From Deltaproteobacteria bacterium (lineage in GTDB: Bacteria; Myxococcota_A; Polyangia; Nannocystales; Nannocystaceae): 64,000 nucleotides of DNA. The first letter of the stretch is position 1, and every line of letters begins with the position of its first letter. The notes under the pieces are model-generated. The model did not search any database. It had not been told where the DNA came from and saw only the letters and a list, made by a program, of their open reading frames with translations. The stretch lies in NCBI GenBank assembly GCA_016709225.1, contig JADJEE010000012.1, positions 1,550,001-1,614,000 of the forward strand, given 5' to 3'. The translations under genes and the position numbers were made by a program. Positions 44,207 to 53,494 of this stretch are shown piece by piece.

Positions 44207-44659
44207 ATGTCCGCTCCGAGAACACCCGTTCGCCGCACACGCGCGCCTCTCGTGCTCGCGGCGCTGCTGGTGCTGACGAGCTGCGGTCGCGAACGCGAGG
44301 CCGCGCCGGTGACCGCTGCGCGGAGCTTCGCCACCGTGATGCAGGCGGGCGACAGCAAGGGCTTGCTGCCGCTGCTGAGCAGCGAAGCGGCCGCGCGGCT
44401 CGAGCAGGCCTCGACCCGCGCGAGCAATCAGGTCGGCGGCCGCCGCAACATCGAGCTCTACGAGATGCTGCAGATCGTCGACGTTCCCGACAGCTTCCAG
44501 GTGGCGAAGGCCGAGCTCGTCAGCTCGACCGACACCACCGCCCAAGTGGCGCTCGTCGCCGCCGACGGCGAGCGGCACCTGCTCGACATGGTGCTGGAGG
44601 ACGGCAGCTGGCGCGTGCGGCTGCCGCTGCCGCCCATGGTCGACGAAGAGGCCACGTGA
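44207..44659 (+). CDS. Small lipoprotein with NTF2-like features
   Basis: A 150-aa predicted lipoprotein. The ATG at 44207 follows GAGGAAGAGG and gives a signal peptide ending at LVLTSC (Cys22). The mature part (ARSFATVMQAGDSKGLLPLLS, then strands AQVALVAADGERHLLDMVLEDGSWRV) fits an NTF2/DUF4878-like alpha+beta fold that often binds small ligands. It is the second gene of the operon. Its stop overlaps the start of the following membrane protein (GTGA). Confidence 0.75.
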   Translation: MSAPRTPVRRTRAPLVLAALLVLTSCGREREAAPVTAARSFATVMQAGDSKGLLPLLSSEAAARLEQASTRASNQVGGRRNIELYEMLQIVDVPDSFQVAKAELVSSTDTTAQVALVAADGERHLLDMVLEDGSWRVRLPLPPMVDEEAT

Positions 44660-45468
44660 GCGTCGAAATCACCGATCCCGCGATGATGGAGGGCGCGCCC
44701 CCACCGGCGGCCCCGCGCGACGAGCCCGCAGCGAGCAGCGGCGCGCGACCACTCGATGCCGCGGGCGTCGTCCCCGGTGCCGGCGGCCCGCCGTCGGCGG
44801 GGAGCGGCCGATCGCTGCGGCTGGTGCTACCCGTGCTGTTGGCGTCGAGCGCGATGGCACTGCACTGGATCGTCAACGTGCCGCACGGCGACGTGCAGGT
44901 GAACGCGAAGGACCAAGGGGCCAAGGGCGACGCCAAGTCCAAGCCCAAGCCCAAGCGTCCACCGAAGAAGGGCTTCGAGCCGCGCCCCGCCGGCGAGCTC
45001 GATGCCTCGTGGGCACGCTTCGAGACCGTCGCATTCGACGCCGAGCCCATGAAGAGCGCGTGGGCGCGTCCGCACCAGTCGCTGCTCAACAAGGCCATCA
45101 CCTACGCGCGCGCGCAGGCCTTCGAGGGTGCACCCGAGGAGCCGCGCATCACCGTCGACGCGGTCGAGTGCCGCACGATCCGCTGCCGCTTCGTCCTGCG
45201 GGGGCCATTCGCCCACGAGGTCGAGCTGCTCAGCGACACGCTGTCGAAGCTCGAGGTCGATGGCAGCAGCGCGTGGCGCAGCTACAAGACCGCCAAGGTC
45301 CAGCCGCCCAAGCCCGATCAGCCCGCCAGCGACACCTACCTCGAGGTGATGGTCGCGTTCCGCGAGGACAATCTCGAGGCCGAGGACTTCCGCGTGCCCG
45401 ATGACGACGCCGACGCACCCCGCGACGGCGAAGCACCGCCGGCCGACGACACGCCGGACGACGGCTAG
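44656..45468 (+). CDS. Single-pass membrane protein with extracytoplasmic domain
   Basis: A 270-aa protein, GTG start coupled to the previous stop. A Pro/Ala/Gly-rich cytoplasmic part (about 1-52) precedes one membrane segment near 54-72 (LVLPVLLASSAMALHWIV). A Lys/Pro-rich linker (KSKPKPKRPPKK) and a globular domain (about 110-240) with two Cys in VECRTIRCRFVLRG follow. The C-terminus is acidic (DDDADAP...DDTPDDG). No family is recognised. It probably works with the upstream lipoprotein at the envelope. Confidence 0.7.
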   Translation: MSVEITDPAMMEGAPPPAAPRDEPAASSGARPLDAAGVVPGAGGPPSAGSGRSLRLVLPVLLASSAMALHWIVNVPHGDVQVNAKDQGAKGDAKSKPKPKRPPKKGFEPRPAGELDASWARFETVAFDAEPMKSAWARPHQSLLNKAITYARAQAFEGAPEEPRITVDAVECRTIRCRFVLRGPFAHEVELLSDTLSKLEVDGSSAWRSYKTAKVQPPKPDQPASDTYLEVMVAFREDNLEAEDFRVPDDDADAPRDGEAPPADDTPDDG

Positions 45469-45501
45469 CCCGCCGCCCCGCGCGTGGCGCTGATCCAGCG
45501 C

Positions 45502-46587
45502 TCAGAACCGGAACGACGCACCCACCGACGCGCCGCCGCGTGTCGGCATCGCCCCGAAGGTCGCATCGTGTCGCCGCAGCACTGCAGCAGCGGCGTTGCT
45601 CGGACGCTTGCGCACGAACAGCAGCACCGTGAACACGATTGCTGCGGCACCGAACACGCCCGCGCCGACGTAGGCCGCGATCTGGCCCTTCTCGACGCCG
45701 TTGGCGACGTTGCAGATGCCGTCGACCTTGGCGTTCTTGACGGTCTTGCCGCCGTCCTTGCTTTCGTGCGCGAGCACGCAGTAGTCGGGCGCGCTCTCGG
45801 GGATGTCGTTGGACGGCTTGGCGTCCTTGACGCTGTCGGCCACCGCCCGCTTGAGCTTCTTGGGCAGCGAGGTGTTGAGCGCGACCGACAACCCCACGCC
45901 CACCGCGACGCCGGCGATCGCGAGGCTCCACGACACGCCAGTGCCGATCTTCTTCCACTTCGGGATCGGCTTGTGCAGCCCCCACTCGAGCTGCTTCTCG
46001 CGCTTGGGTGTGGGGCCCTTGTCGACCTCGGGCGTGCTCGGCGGGCCCGATGGCTCGAGGCCGGCGCTCGGCACCGGCTCGGCGTCGCTCTCGTCGCCGA
46101 GCATGCTCGCGACGATGGTGCGCGCAGTGTCGTCGATCGAGTCGCTCGACAGCTCGGCCGACGACAGCTTGCGCGAGTCGGTCTGCTCGAGCGCGGTCGC
46201 GACGTCGAGCATGGTGAGCTGCAGCTGGTACGAGCCGCCGCTCTTCGACAGCTTGCCGTAGACCAGCTTGCGCACCTCGATGGCCTTGCCGCCCTCGGCG
46301 AAGCACTTGTAGGCGTCGTTGCGCTCGCAGCCCATCGTCAGGCGCATCTCGGCCAGGCTCATCTCGGGGCCGCCGCCGACGCCCCGGGTCGCGAAGGCCT
46401 TGCGCAGGGCCTTGGTCAACGCGGTGCCGGCGGCCGCGTCGTCGCTCTCGAGGCCGAGCACCGCGCCGCCCTCCTCCACCGCTGCGTAGGCGAGCGCCGT
46501 CGGCGAGAATGGCGACGCCGCAGCGGACTGCGGCAACACCAGCGCGGCGGCGACAAGAAGACTCGTGCAGAACCTGGTCGGACGCAT
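45502..46587 (-). CDS. Exported protein with two C-terminal membrane segments
   Basis: A 361-aa protein. The ATG at 46587 gives a signal peptide cleaved near SAAA|SPF. Residues about 40-165 resemble the periplasmic proteins of myxobacteria that carry TGTALTKALRKAF and CERNDAYKCFAEGG motifs. After a Pro-rich linker come two hydrophobic segments (about 230-250 and 310-335) separated by a loop with two Cys, and a tail ending GASFRF. Architecture matches the genes at 3834 and 11852. It converges on the operon at 42791-45468. Function unknown. Confidence 0.7.
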   Translation of the reverse strand: MRPTRFCTSLLVAAALVLPQSAAASPFSPTALAYAAVEEGGAVLGLESDDAAAGTALTKALRKAFATRGVGGGPEMSLAEMRLTMGCERNDAYKCFAEGGKAIEVRKLVYGKLSKSGGSYQLQLTMLDVATALEQTDSRKLSSAELSSDSIDDTARTIVASMLGDESDAEPVPSAGLEPSGPPSTPEVDKGPTPKREKQLEWGLHKPIPKWKKIGTGVSWSLAIAGVAVGVGLSVALNTSLPKKLKRAVADSVKDAKPSNDIPESAPDYCVLAHESKDGGKTVKNAKVDGICNVANGVEKGQIAAYVGAGVFGAAAIVFTVLLFVRKRPSNAAAAVLRRHDATFGAMPTRGGASVGASFRF

Positions 46588-46694
46588 CGGGGGCTTGGCA
46601 CGTCCACGATTGCACGGGGGAGCGGTCCGTGAAAAGGCCGAAGGCGGTCGATCGCGCCGATGCTGCGGTGGCAGCCTGCGGCTCGCGACTACGT

Positions 46695-46700
46695 TAGGGT
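46695..46700 (+). promoter_or_regulatory. -10-like TAGGGT box
   Basis: TAGGGT lies 87 nt before the ATG at 46788 and 33 nt before an alternative GTG (46734) of the histidine kinase. It is likely the promoter of this gene pair. Confidence 0.35.
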
Positions 46701-46787
46701 TGGTGGTCTCCCCGAGCGGGGCGCTCCAGCTCCGTGCGCGTGTCAGAGCGCCTTTCGCCCGCCAAGTCTCCCCCCGCGTGTCTCCCA

Positions 46788-48527
46788 ATGGTCGAACCCG
46801 ATCCGAGCCCGCGACCCGCGTCCCCCCACGGGCACGCGCGCGACGCCCGAGGCGAGCACGCCCCGCGCGGTGGCTCCGATGTTGCGCCCGACGTGCTCGA
46901 CGCCGCAGCACGTGCCCACGAGCTCGATGGCCGCGCGGCCACCGGCCTGCGCGCACGCGACAGCCTGGGCGTGCGCATCTCGGCGCTGGTCGCCGTGGTG
47001 CTGGTGGCGACCATGGGCTGGGGCATCGTCACGCTGCAACAGCTGCGCGACATCCAGGCCGGCTTCGATCGTCTGGTCGAGGTCTACGCAGTGTTCGACA
47101 AGCGTCTCGCCCAGGCCCACGTGCAGGCGGTGCGCATCGGCGAGCAGGTGCGCACGCACCAGAAGCGCGCGCCGACACAGCCCGAGGATCCGAGCGTGCG
47201 CAAGACCATCGTCGCCGCACTCCAGGCCCGCGCAACCATGGTCGAGGCGGCGCGCGAGCCCATCGACTCGGCGCTGCGCGAGCCGGAGCGGTTCGGCGGC
47301 CCTGACGAGCTCGCCGAGCTGCAGGGCATCCAGCAGTCGCTCGACCAGCTGCAGGGCCTGGTCGCGAGTCGCCCGGTCGAAGAGGTGCTGGCCGACGTGC
47401 GGTCGCAGGGGCAGATCGAGCAGCTCTTCGAGTCGCTGCGGGCGCAGAGCGGCAACGCCATCGAGGAGCTGCGCGACGAGGTCCAGCTCGCGCGTACGCG
47501 CGCGGAGCGATGGACGCTGGGGCTCGCGACGCTCACGCTCGTGATCGGCGTGCTCGCGAGCGTCGGTGTGTTCCTCACGCTGCGCCCGCTGCGGCGGCTC
47601 GCGATCGGCGTGCGACGGCTGGGCGGCGGCGACTGGTCGCAGCGCGTGTTGCCCGAGCACGCCGGACGCGGCGACGAAGTCGGTCAGCTGGCCGCGGAGT
47701 TCAACCACATGGCCGACGCGCTGCAGGAGCGCGAGCGACTGCTGCTGCGGGGCGAGCGACTGGCCGCGGCGGGTCAGCTCGCGGCGCAGATCACCCACGA
47801 GATCCGCAACCCGCTGTCGTCGGTCGCGCTCAACGTCGAGCTGCTCGAGGACGAGCTGCCCGCGGCCAGCGAGGGTCGTCGCCTGCTCGGCAAGATCACC
47901 GCCGAAGTCGATCGCCTCACCAACATCACCGAGAGCTACCTCCGCTTCGCCAGGCGCCCGAAGCCCGAGCTCGTGACCATCGATCTCGCCGCCGAGCTGC
48001 GGGGTTGGCTCGAGTTCACCGCCCCCGAGCTCGAGCAGGCCGGCGTCGCGCTCCAGCAGGACATCCCGCCCGCGCCGGTCTACGTGCAGGGCGACGCCAA
48101 CCAGCTGCGGCAGGCGCTGCTGAACCTGTTGCGCAACGCCAAGGAGGCCGCGCTCGAACGCGAGCCCGGGGCCGCTGCGCGCGCCCCCGCGGTCGCCGTC
48201 GCGCTGCAGTGTAAGCGCGACACGGTGGTGCTGGTTGTGCAGGACAACGGCGGCGGGATCCCACTCGCGCCCGACAAGCTCGACCGCATCTTCGAGGCCT
48301 TCTACACCCGCAAGGCGCAGGGCACCGGCCTCGGCCTGCCGATGGTCCAGCAGATCCTCGCCGATCACGCCGGAGGCGTCCGCGTCGCGCAGACCGGCCC
48401 CACGGGCACGCGTTTCGAGCTATCGCTGCCAGCTTGCGCGCCAACGGACGCCGCCCTAAGCTCGCAGCCCCACGCCCGTCCGCGTTCGCCGGCCGAACCA
48501 GACGCCGCCTTCGACGAGCTCACATGA
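46788..48527 (+). CDS. HAMP-containing membrane sensor histidine kinase
   Basis: A 579-aa kinase from the ATG at 46788; an in-frame GTG at 46734 would add 18 residues. TM1 is at about 64-82, a helical extracytoplasmic sensor to 241, TM2 242-265, and HAMP about 266-319 (RPLRRLAIGVRRLGGGDW). HisKA follows with phospho-accepting His337 in THEIRNPLSS, then HATPase_c with N box NLLRNAKEA, G1 DNGGGI and G2 GTGLGLPM. The final 40 residues are Pro/Ser/Ala-rich. No response regulator is adjacent, so it is an orphan by context. Its stop overlaps the next gene (ATGA). Confidence 0.93.
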   Translation: MVEPDPSPRPASPHGHARDARGEHAPRGGSDVAPDVLDAAARAHELDGRAATGLRARDSLGVRISALVAVVLVATMGWGIVTLQQLRDIQAGFDRLVEVYAVFDKRLAQAHVQAVRIGEQVRTHQKRAPTQPEDPSVRKTIVAALQARATMVEAAREPIDSALREPERFGGPDELAELQGIQQSLDQLQGLVASRPVEEVLADVRSQGQIEQLFESLRAQSGNAIEELRDEVQLARTRAERWTLGLATLTLVIGVLASVGVFLTLRPLRRLAIGVRRLGGGDWSQRVLPEHAGRGDEVGQLAAEFNHMADALQERERLLLRGERLAAAGQLAAQITHEIRNPLSSVALNVELLEDELPAASEGRRLLGKITAEVDRLTNITESYLRFARRPKPELVTIDLAAELRGWLEFTAPELEQAGVALQQDIPPAPVYVQGDANQLRQALLNLLRNAKEAALEREPGAAARAPAVAVALQCKRDTVVLVVQDNGGGIPLAPDKLDRIFEAFYTRKAQGTGLGLPMVQQILADHAGGVRVAQTGPTGTRFELSLPACAPTDAALSSQPHARPRSPAEPDAAFDELT

Positions 48528-49279
48528 CCGCCTCCGCCCCTCGTTCCGCCGCATCCTCCTCGCTCGTGCGATTCACCGTGCTGACGCTGGCCTTCGGCTC
48601 GGCCGTGGCCTGCACGGCGATCCTCAAGCCCCGCGACGACGTGCAGCGCTGCGGCAACGCAACCGAGTGCGATGCCACCGGCGACAACCGCTACGTGCCG
48701 GCGTGCCGCTACGACGACGCCCACCAGGACCTCGACAGCACCAAGGTCTCGAAGATCTGCGTCGCCGACTTCAAGCCCGACATCGGCTGCAACCCGATGA
48801 ACTACGCCTCGGGCGAGGGGCTGAAGAACGGCTACTACGACCTCACCGAGAAGGACAGCTGCGCCGTGCTGTCGTGCACCGACGAGAACCGCGGCAAGGT
48901 CGGCTGTCCGCCGCCGTCGGGCGGCAGCTGCGACGACGGCCTGGAGCTGGTGTCGTTCGGCTCGAGCAGCTACTGCATCGACCCCGACGCCGACCAGCCA
49001 GTCATCCCGGGTGCGTCGCTCGCAGCCGCCGAGCTCGACGGGCAGCACATCAAGGATCAGTTCTGCAAGTCGTACTTCTGCGACGACACCTTCGTGTGCA
49101 ACAACAACACCAACAAGTGCACGCCCTGCGACCCCGACCGCGACTACGGCGACGGCGGCTGCGGCATCGTGTTCAACGACGGCGCGCCCGCGCCGGTGTA
49201 CGTGCTCGGTGACGACCTCGAAGGCATGTGCGCGGGCCCCGATGCCTCGACCGGCGACGTCGTCTTCGGCGCGTGCTGA
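48524..49279 (+). CDS. Cys-rich lipoprotein coupled to the histidine kinase
   Basis: A 251-aa predicted lipoprotein whose ATG overlaps the histidine kinase stop. The signal peptide ends at AVAC. The mature part is Cys-rich throughout (CGNATECDATGD, GCNPMNY, SCTDENRGKVGC, FCKSYFCDDTFVC, KCTPCDP) with a C-terminal VLGDDLEGMCAGP. Tight coupling suggests it may be the ligand-binding or accessory partner of the kinase sensor; this is inference. No family is recognised. Confidence 0.7.
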   Translation: MTASAPRSAASSSLVRFTVLTLAFGSAVACTAILKPRDDVQRCGNATECDATGDNRYVPACRYDDAHQDLDSTKVSKICVADFKPDIGCNPMNYASGEGLKNGYYDLTEKDSCAVLSCTDENRGKVGCPPPSGGSCDDGLELVSFGSSSYCIDPDADQPVIPGASLAAAELDGQHIKDQFCKSYFCDDTFVCNNNTNKCTPCDPDRDYGDGGCGIVFNDGAPAPVYVLGDDLEGMCAGPDASTGDVVFGAC

Positions 49280-49286
49280 GGCCCTG

Positions 49287-49310
49287 ATGCCGATGCCGAT
49301 GCCGATGCCG
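49287..49310 (+). repeat. Four ATGCCG units at a start codon
   Basis: Four perfect copies of ATGCCG form the first eight codons (Met-Pro repeated) of the lipoprotein gene. Any of the four ATGs could start translation, and gain or loss of units keeps the frame. Confidence 0.9.
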
Positions 49311-50390
49311 TCGACCCGCCGCGGCCCCGCCGTCGGCCTCGCCGCAGGAATGCTCGCGCTCGGCTGCGGCACGCCGGCCAGCAGCAGCGACGACGGCAGC
49401 AGCACCACGATGGCGGACACCTCGGGCGCGAGCGCCAGCACGACGGCGGGCACGACCACCGCGAGCGGCACCACGACCGCCGGCACCAGCGCGACCAGCT
49501 CGACCACGACCGCGAACCCCACGACCGCGGACACCACCGACGCGACGACCGCGACTGGCGACACCTCCACCAGCGATTCCGACCCGACCGGCGGTGGTTT
49601 CGACGCCAACGGCTGCCCCGCCGACGCGCCGGACTCGTGGATCAGCTGCGAGGACTTCGATGCGATCGACGACGCGCCGAGCCAGATCGCCGAGTGGGAC
49701 GCGATGGGCGACGGCTTCGGCGTCGAGGCCGACGCCGCCGGCGGTGCGGGCGATCAGGCGCTGCGCATCACGTTGCAGCCGGGCGTGATGTTCGGCGGCT
49801 GGGTCTCGTTGCGCTGGGGCACCGGCCCCGATGCTCCCGGCGTGGACTCGCCGGGCGAGAGCTTCGACGAGGTCTGGGTGCGCTACACGCTGCGCCTCGA
49901 CGACGCCTGGCCGGGCTGGCCCATCGGCGATCTCGGCGAGGTCATCGCGATGAACGGCTCGAACTGGGCCATCGCCGCCGAGACGGCGATCCGCGGCGAC
50001 GGCAACGGCCGCCTGCATCCGCTGGGCTGGACCTGCATCTTCGGCGGCGCGCTCGCGTGCGACGGCAACAACGACTGGACCGGCGGCCTGCAGCTCATCT
50101 GGCAGGCCTCGGGGGCCTCGACGATCTTCGACGCCGCTGGTGCCGGCAACACGCTCTGCGTCGAGGCGCACATGCGCCTCAACACGCCGGGCGCCGCCGA
50201 TGGCGAGGCGCAGATCTGGATCGACGGCACCATGGAGACCTCGACGACCAACGTCGACTTCCGCGGTACGTGGGACGACTTCGGCATCAACGCACTGCGC
50301 TTCACGAACTACACCAGCCCGCCGGTGAGCGCGCTGGACGTGTGGGTCGACGACGTCGTGGTCGCGACCGAGCGCGTCGGCTGCGAGTGA
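49287..50390 (+). CDS. Lipoprotein with concanavalin-like/LamG-type domain
   Basis: A 367-aa predicted lipoprotein. Four tandem Met-Pro codons open the signal peptide, which ends at MLALGC (Cys27). A long Ser/Thr/Ala/Gly linker runs to about residue 105. The folded part has a CEDFDAIDDAPSQIAEWD start, WVSLRWGTG, EVWVRYTLRL and a C-terminal LDVWVDDVVVATERVGC. Together these resemble the concanavalin-A-like beta-sandwich used for polysaccharide binding or lyase activity. Catalytic residues are not recognisable. It lies 7 bp after the preceding lipoprotein and is probably in the same operon. Confidence 0.7.
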   Translation: MPMPMPMPSTRRGPAVGLAAGMLALGCGTPASSSDDGSSTTMADTSGASASTTAGTTTASGTTTAGTSATSSTTTANPTTADTTDATTATGDTSTSDSDPTGGGFDANGCPADAPDSWISCEDFDAIDDAPSQIAEWDAMGDGFGVEADAAGGAGDQALRITLQPGVMFGGWVSLRWGTGPDAPGVDSPGESFDEVWVRYTLRLDDAWPGWPIGDLGEVIAMNGSNWAIAAETAIRGDGNGRLHPLGWTCIFGGALACDGNNDWTGGLQLIWQASGASTIFDAAGAGNTLCVEAHMRLNTPGAADGEAQIWIDGTMETSTTNVDFRGTWDDFGINALRFTNYTSPPVSALDVWVDDVVVATERVGCE

Positions 50391-50403
50391 GTCCGACCGC
50401 GCG

Positions 50404-53292
50404 TCAGAGCGCGGCGAGTCGCTTGCGTGCGGGCTCGGGTAGCTTGCCCGCCAGCGCCTGCGCGGCGGTCTGCTTGGCGCCGTCGCGATCGCCGACGGCG
50501 GCTTGGGCGAGCGCGACCACGACCAGGGTGTCGACCGGGCCCTTGCCCTGCGCGTCGCCGAGGGCCTTGCTCGCGCGTTGCACCGCCGCCTTCGCGTCGG
50601 CCGCCTTGCCGGCCGCCTGCAGCTGCAGGGCGCGCGCTGCCAGCACGATGGGATGCAGCGGTGCCAGGCCTGCGGCCCGCGTGCGCGCGTAGGCGACGGC
50701 GTCCTTGTCGTCGGTGACGAGTGCGAGCATCAGCAGGCGCGCGGCGGGATCGAGGGAGTCGGCGTCGATCGCCAACGCACCGCGCAGCACCGCCTTCTCC
50801 TTCGCGACGTCGTTCTCGGTGCGTGCGAGCTCCGCCAGCTTCACGTAGGGCTCGATCGACTCGGTGTGGAACGCCTGCGCAGCCTCGAGGTGGCGGCGCG
50901 CCGCGCCGGGCGTCTTGCCCTGCTGCAGCAGCTGCGCGATCGCCATGCGGGTCGCAAAGCCGTCGCCCCCGCGGCTGACGAGGGTCTCGAGCGTGCGCAC
51001 CGCCTCCGCATGATTGTTGGCCTCGACCTGTTGCTGCGCCTTCTGCCACAGCCCCAGCCGCGGATCGCTGCGCTCGGCCTTGTTCGCTGGCGACCACCCG
51101 CTCAGCTTGCTGCGCAGCTGCCCCGTGAACCACGTCTCGAACTCACCCTCGACCGTCGACAACGGCTTGCCGAGGTGCTGCTCGAACAGCTCCGGGGTCT
51201 GCTTGCCGCTGGCGTAGCCGTCGAGGATCGCGATGAGCTTGTCGCGGCCGTAGGTCGCCGCGAGGTAGCGGATGGCATAGGCCGCGGTGGCGTAGGCGGC
51301 CTCCATCATGATCGGGCTCTCGGCGCGGATGAAGGCCAGCTCCAGCTCGGACAACTTGCGCAGCTTGCCGAGCCTGCGCGCCTCGGTGAGCAATGCGGCG
51401 CTCTCACGCGCCCACGCGGGATCGGCCTGCTCGGACTCCCACTCCGAGAGGCCCTCGGTGAACCACCGCGGCACGCGGCCCTTGCTGCGACGGATCGCGT
51501 AGACGTGGGCGAGCTCGTGGCGCATCACGAGGTCGAGGTTCACGCGACCGCTGTAGGGCCCGATGAAGGTGATGAGCGGGCCGAAGCAGACCGCAACCGC
51601 ACCGAGGCTCGGCACTCCGACGGTCCGCACCGAGAACTCGTCGGGCGAGGCGAAGAACTCCAGCCGAAGCTTGCCGGCATCGACGTGGTAGAAGCCGTCG
51701 AGCGCCTTGCGCGAGCGCGTGGCGAACTCGAGCAGCACCGGCTGCACGAACTCGCGGTCTTGCTTGGGCAGTCGCACGGTGAAGCCACCGGCGGACTCGA
51801 CGTCGTAGTGCTTGTCGAGCTGGTTCTCGTAGAGATCGAGCACGTTGCGGGTGCGCGCGTTGAACGGATCACCCTTCCACGAGCGCTCGAGCGCCGCGCG
51901 TCCGTCGGTCTCGTTGCCGAGCCGCAGCAAGTTGAGGCCCAGCGCGCTCTGGACGTAAGGATCGTTCGGCGCCAGCGCTGCGCCCTCGCGCAGCACCTCA
52001 TCGGCCTCGGGGTAGAGATGCAGGAAGCCGAGGATGTCGGACAGATCCTTGAAGAAGAAGCCGTCGACCGGGTTGCGTGCGAGCACGCGATCGCGGGTCG
52101 CCGCGTAGCCCTTGTCGTCGGCACGGGCGATCGCCAGCGCCGCGAGCACGGCCAGCGATCGTTCATGCGTGGGATCGATGGTCAGCGCGGCGCCGGAGGT
52201 GTGGCTCGCGACCTCGTCCGCGCGGCCCTCGATCAGCGCGATGCGGGCCAGCGCCGCGTGGGCCTCGGGGTGCTTCGGGTCGACCATCAACGCCTCGGCG
52301 GCGGCGCGCGAGGCGGGCGCGAAGCGGAGGTTCTCGATGTGCACCATCGCCATGCCGGCGAGCGCGTCGGGGTGCCACGGATCGCGCGCGAGCAGCAGCT
52401 CGAACGTGGTCGCGGCCTCGTCGGCGGCGTACTTCTCGAGGAACACTGCCGCTCGCAGCAGGCGCACACGATCGCCGACCCAGCTGCCGGCCTCGACCGG
52501 CGTCTTGGCCTCGGCCTCCTCGAGCACCATGTTGGCGTCGTGGTAGCCACCCTTGCCGCCGCGGGCGAGCGCCGCGATGGCGACCGCGAGCAGCGATGCG
52601 GCGTCGTCGACCTTGCCGGCGTCATAGGCGTCGTAGAGGCGATCGATGAGCTTCTTGGTGGTCGCGTCGGCACGCCGGCCGGTGTCGACCCGAACCGCGA
52701 CGAGATCGCCGAGCAACGCCGGCGCGTCGGCGTGCTTGCGCAGCGCCTCCTCGAGCAGGGCCTCGGCCTCGCGCAGCTGACCGCGCTGCCGGTGCACGTG
52801 CACGCGCAGCTGCACCACCGCGACGTCGAGCGGCGCGCCACGCTTGTCCTCGAGCACGGCCTGCGCCTGCTCGAGCGCGCCGACGGTGATCTGCGCGCGC
52901 GCCAGCGCGAGGCGCAGCTCGATATCCTTCGGCTTGGCGGCGAGCATGGGCGTCAACGCAGCGATCGCGCCGTCGGGGTTGCCGTGCAGCACCGCCGACA
53001 ACGCGTCGTCGCGACCTTCGACCGGCTCGGCCTTCGGCCGCTCGCGGGGCTTTGGCGCGGCGTCTTCCTCGACCGCGGCGACCTCGGCTGCGTCCGCTTC
53101 GCCGCTGCCGACCCGCGGATCCGCGGCCGCCGGATCGGCATGATCCGCGGGCGCGGCCGCGACCACCGGCGGGGTCGAGCTTCCACGGGGCTGGCACGCC
53201 AGCGTCGCCAGCAAGGCCATCGCGACCCCGCGGCCGCGGGCCACACCCGCCGCTGCGCGTCGTTGCTCGGGACCGCGTCGCGTCGTCGTCAT
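50404..53292 (-). CDS. TPR lipoprotein with peptidase MA-type metalloprotease domain
   Basis: A 962-aa predicted lipoprotein. The ATG at 53292 follows a GGAG site and gives a signal peptide ending at LLATLAC. The N-terminal half is a long TPR superhelix (about 90-480; e.g. AIAALTPMLAAKPKDIELRLALARAQ). The middle contains an HExxH site, HELAH (592-596), with a downstream Glu in FTEGLSEWE (about residue 613), the mark of peptidase MA-like zinc proteases. A second TPR block ends the protein. It probably sits at the inner face of an envelope membrane and acts on unfolded or envelope proteins. It converges on the gene before with a 13-bp gap. Confidence 0.85.
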   Translation of the reverse strand: MTTTRRGPEQRRAAAGVARGRGVAMALLATLACQPRGSSTPPVVAAAPADHADPAAADPRVGSGEADAAEVAAVEEDAAPKPRERPKAEPVEGRDDALSAVLHGNPDGAIAALTPMLAAKPKDIELRLALARAQITVGALEQAQAVLEDKRGAPLDVAVVQLRVHVHRQRGQLREAEALLEEALRKHADAPALLGDLVAVRVDTGRRADATTKKLIDRLYDAYDAGKVDDAASLLAVAIAALARGGKGGYHDANMVLEEAEAKTPVEAGSWVGDRVRLLRAAVFLEKYAADEAATTFELLLARDPWHPDALAGMAMVHIENLRFAPASRAAAEALMVDPKHPEAHAALARIALIEGRADEVASHTSGAALTIDPTHERSLAVLAALAIARADDKGYAATRDRVLARNPVDGFFFKDLSDILGFLHLYPEADEVLREGAALAPNDPYVQSALGLNLLRLGNETDGRAALERSWKGDPFNARTRNVLDLYENQLDKHYDVESAGGFTVRLPKQDREFVQPVLLEFATRSRKALDGFYHVDAGKLRLEFFASPDEFSVRTVGVPSLGAVAVCFGPLITFIGPYSGRVNLDLVMRHELAHVYAIRRSKGRVPRWFTEGLSEWESEQADPAWARESAALLTEARRLGKLRKLSELELAFIRAESPIMMEAAYATAAYAIRYLAATYGRDKLIAILDGYASGKQTPELFEQHLGKPLSTVEGEFETWFTGQLRSKLSGWSPANKAERSDPRLGLWQKAQQQVEANNHAEAVRTLETLVSRGGDGFATRMAIAQLLQQGKTPGAARRHLEAAQAFHTESIEPYVKLAELARTENDVAKEKAVLRGALAIDADSLDPAARLLMLALVTDDKDAVAYARTRAAGLAPLHPIVLAARALQLQAAGKAADAKAAVQRASKALGDAQGKGPVDTLVVVALAQAAVGDRDGAKQTAAQALAGKLPEPARKRLAAL

Positions 53293-53351
53293 CGTCACTC
53301 CACGCCGGCCACGTGGGGCCTCGGCAGCTCGAGCATCGATTGTGGGAGCTG

Positions 53352-53374
53352 GCACGGCGGGAGTCAAACCGTGC
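53352..53374. promoter_or_regulatory. Inverted repeat in divergent region
   Basis: GCACGG (53352-53357) and CCGTGC (53369-53374) are exact reverse complements, 11 bp apart. They lie between the divergent genes starting at 53292 (minus) and 53495 (plus). Weak operator candidate. Confidence 0.25.
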
Positions 53375-53482
53375 TCGCCCATTCGCGGCCGCAGCAAAGG
53401 CGGACTCGAGGGAGCAGTTCGTCGCAGCTCGGCGGCTCCCAGGTACACGCCGCGAGCGAGTTCGCCTCGCGTGAAATCATGC

Positions 53483-53488
53483 TACCAC
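53483..53488 (+). promoter_or_regulatory. -10-like TACCAC (in TGCTACCAC)
   Basis: TGC-TACCAC lacks the last T of TAnnnT but sits 6 nt before the ATG at 53495, as in other leaderless candidates. Confidence 0.35.
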
Positions 53489-53494
53489 CGAGCG

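Noticed and set aside
53341..53440. Possible tRNA, because of GGAGTCAAACCGTGC resembling a T-arm
   Set aside because: The loop lacks the TTC consensus and no acceptor or anticodon stem can be drawn; only a 6-bp inverted repeat is present.
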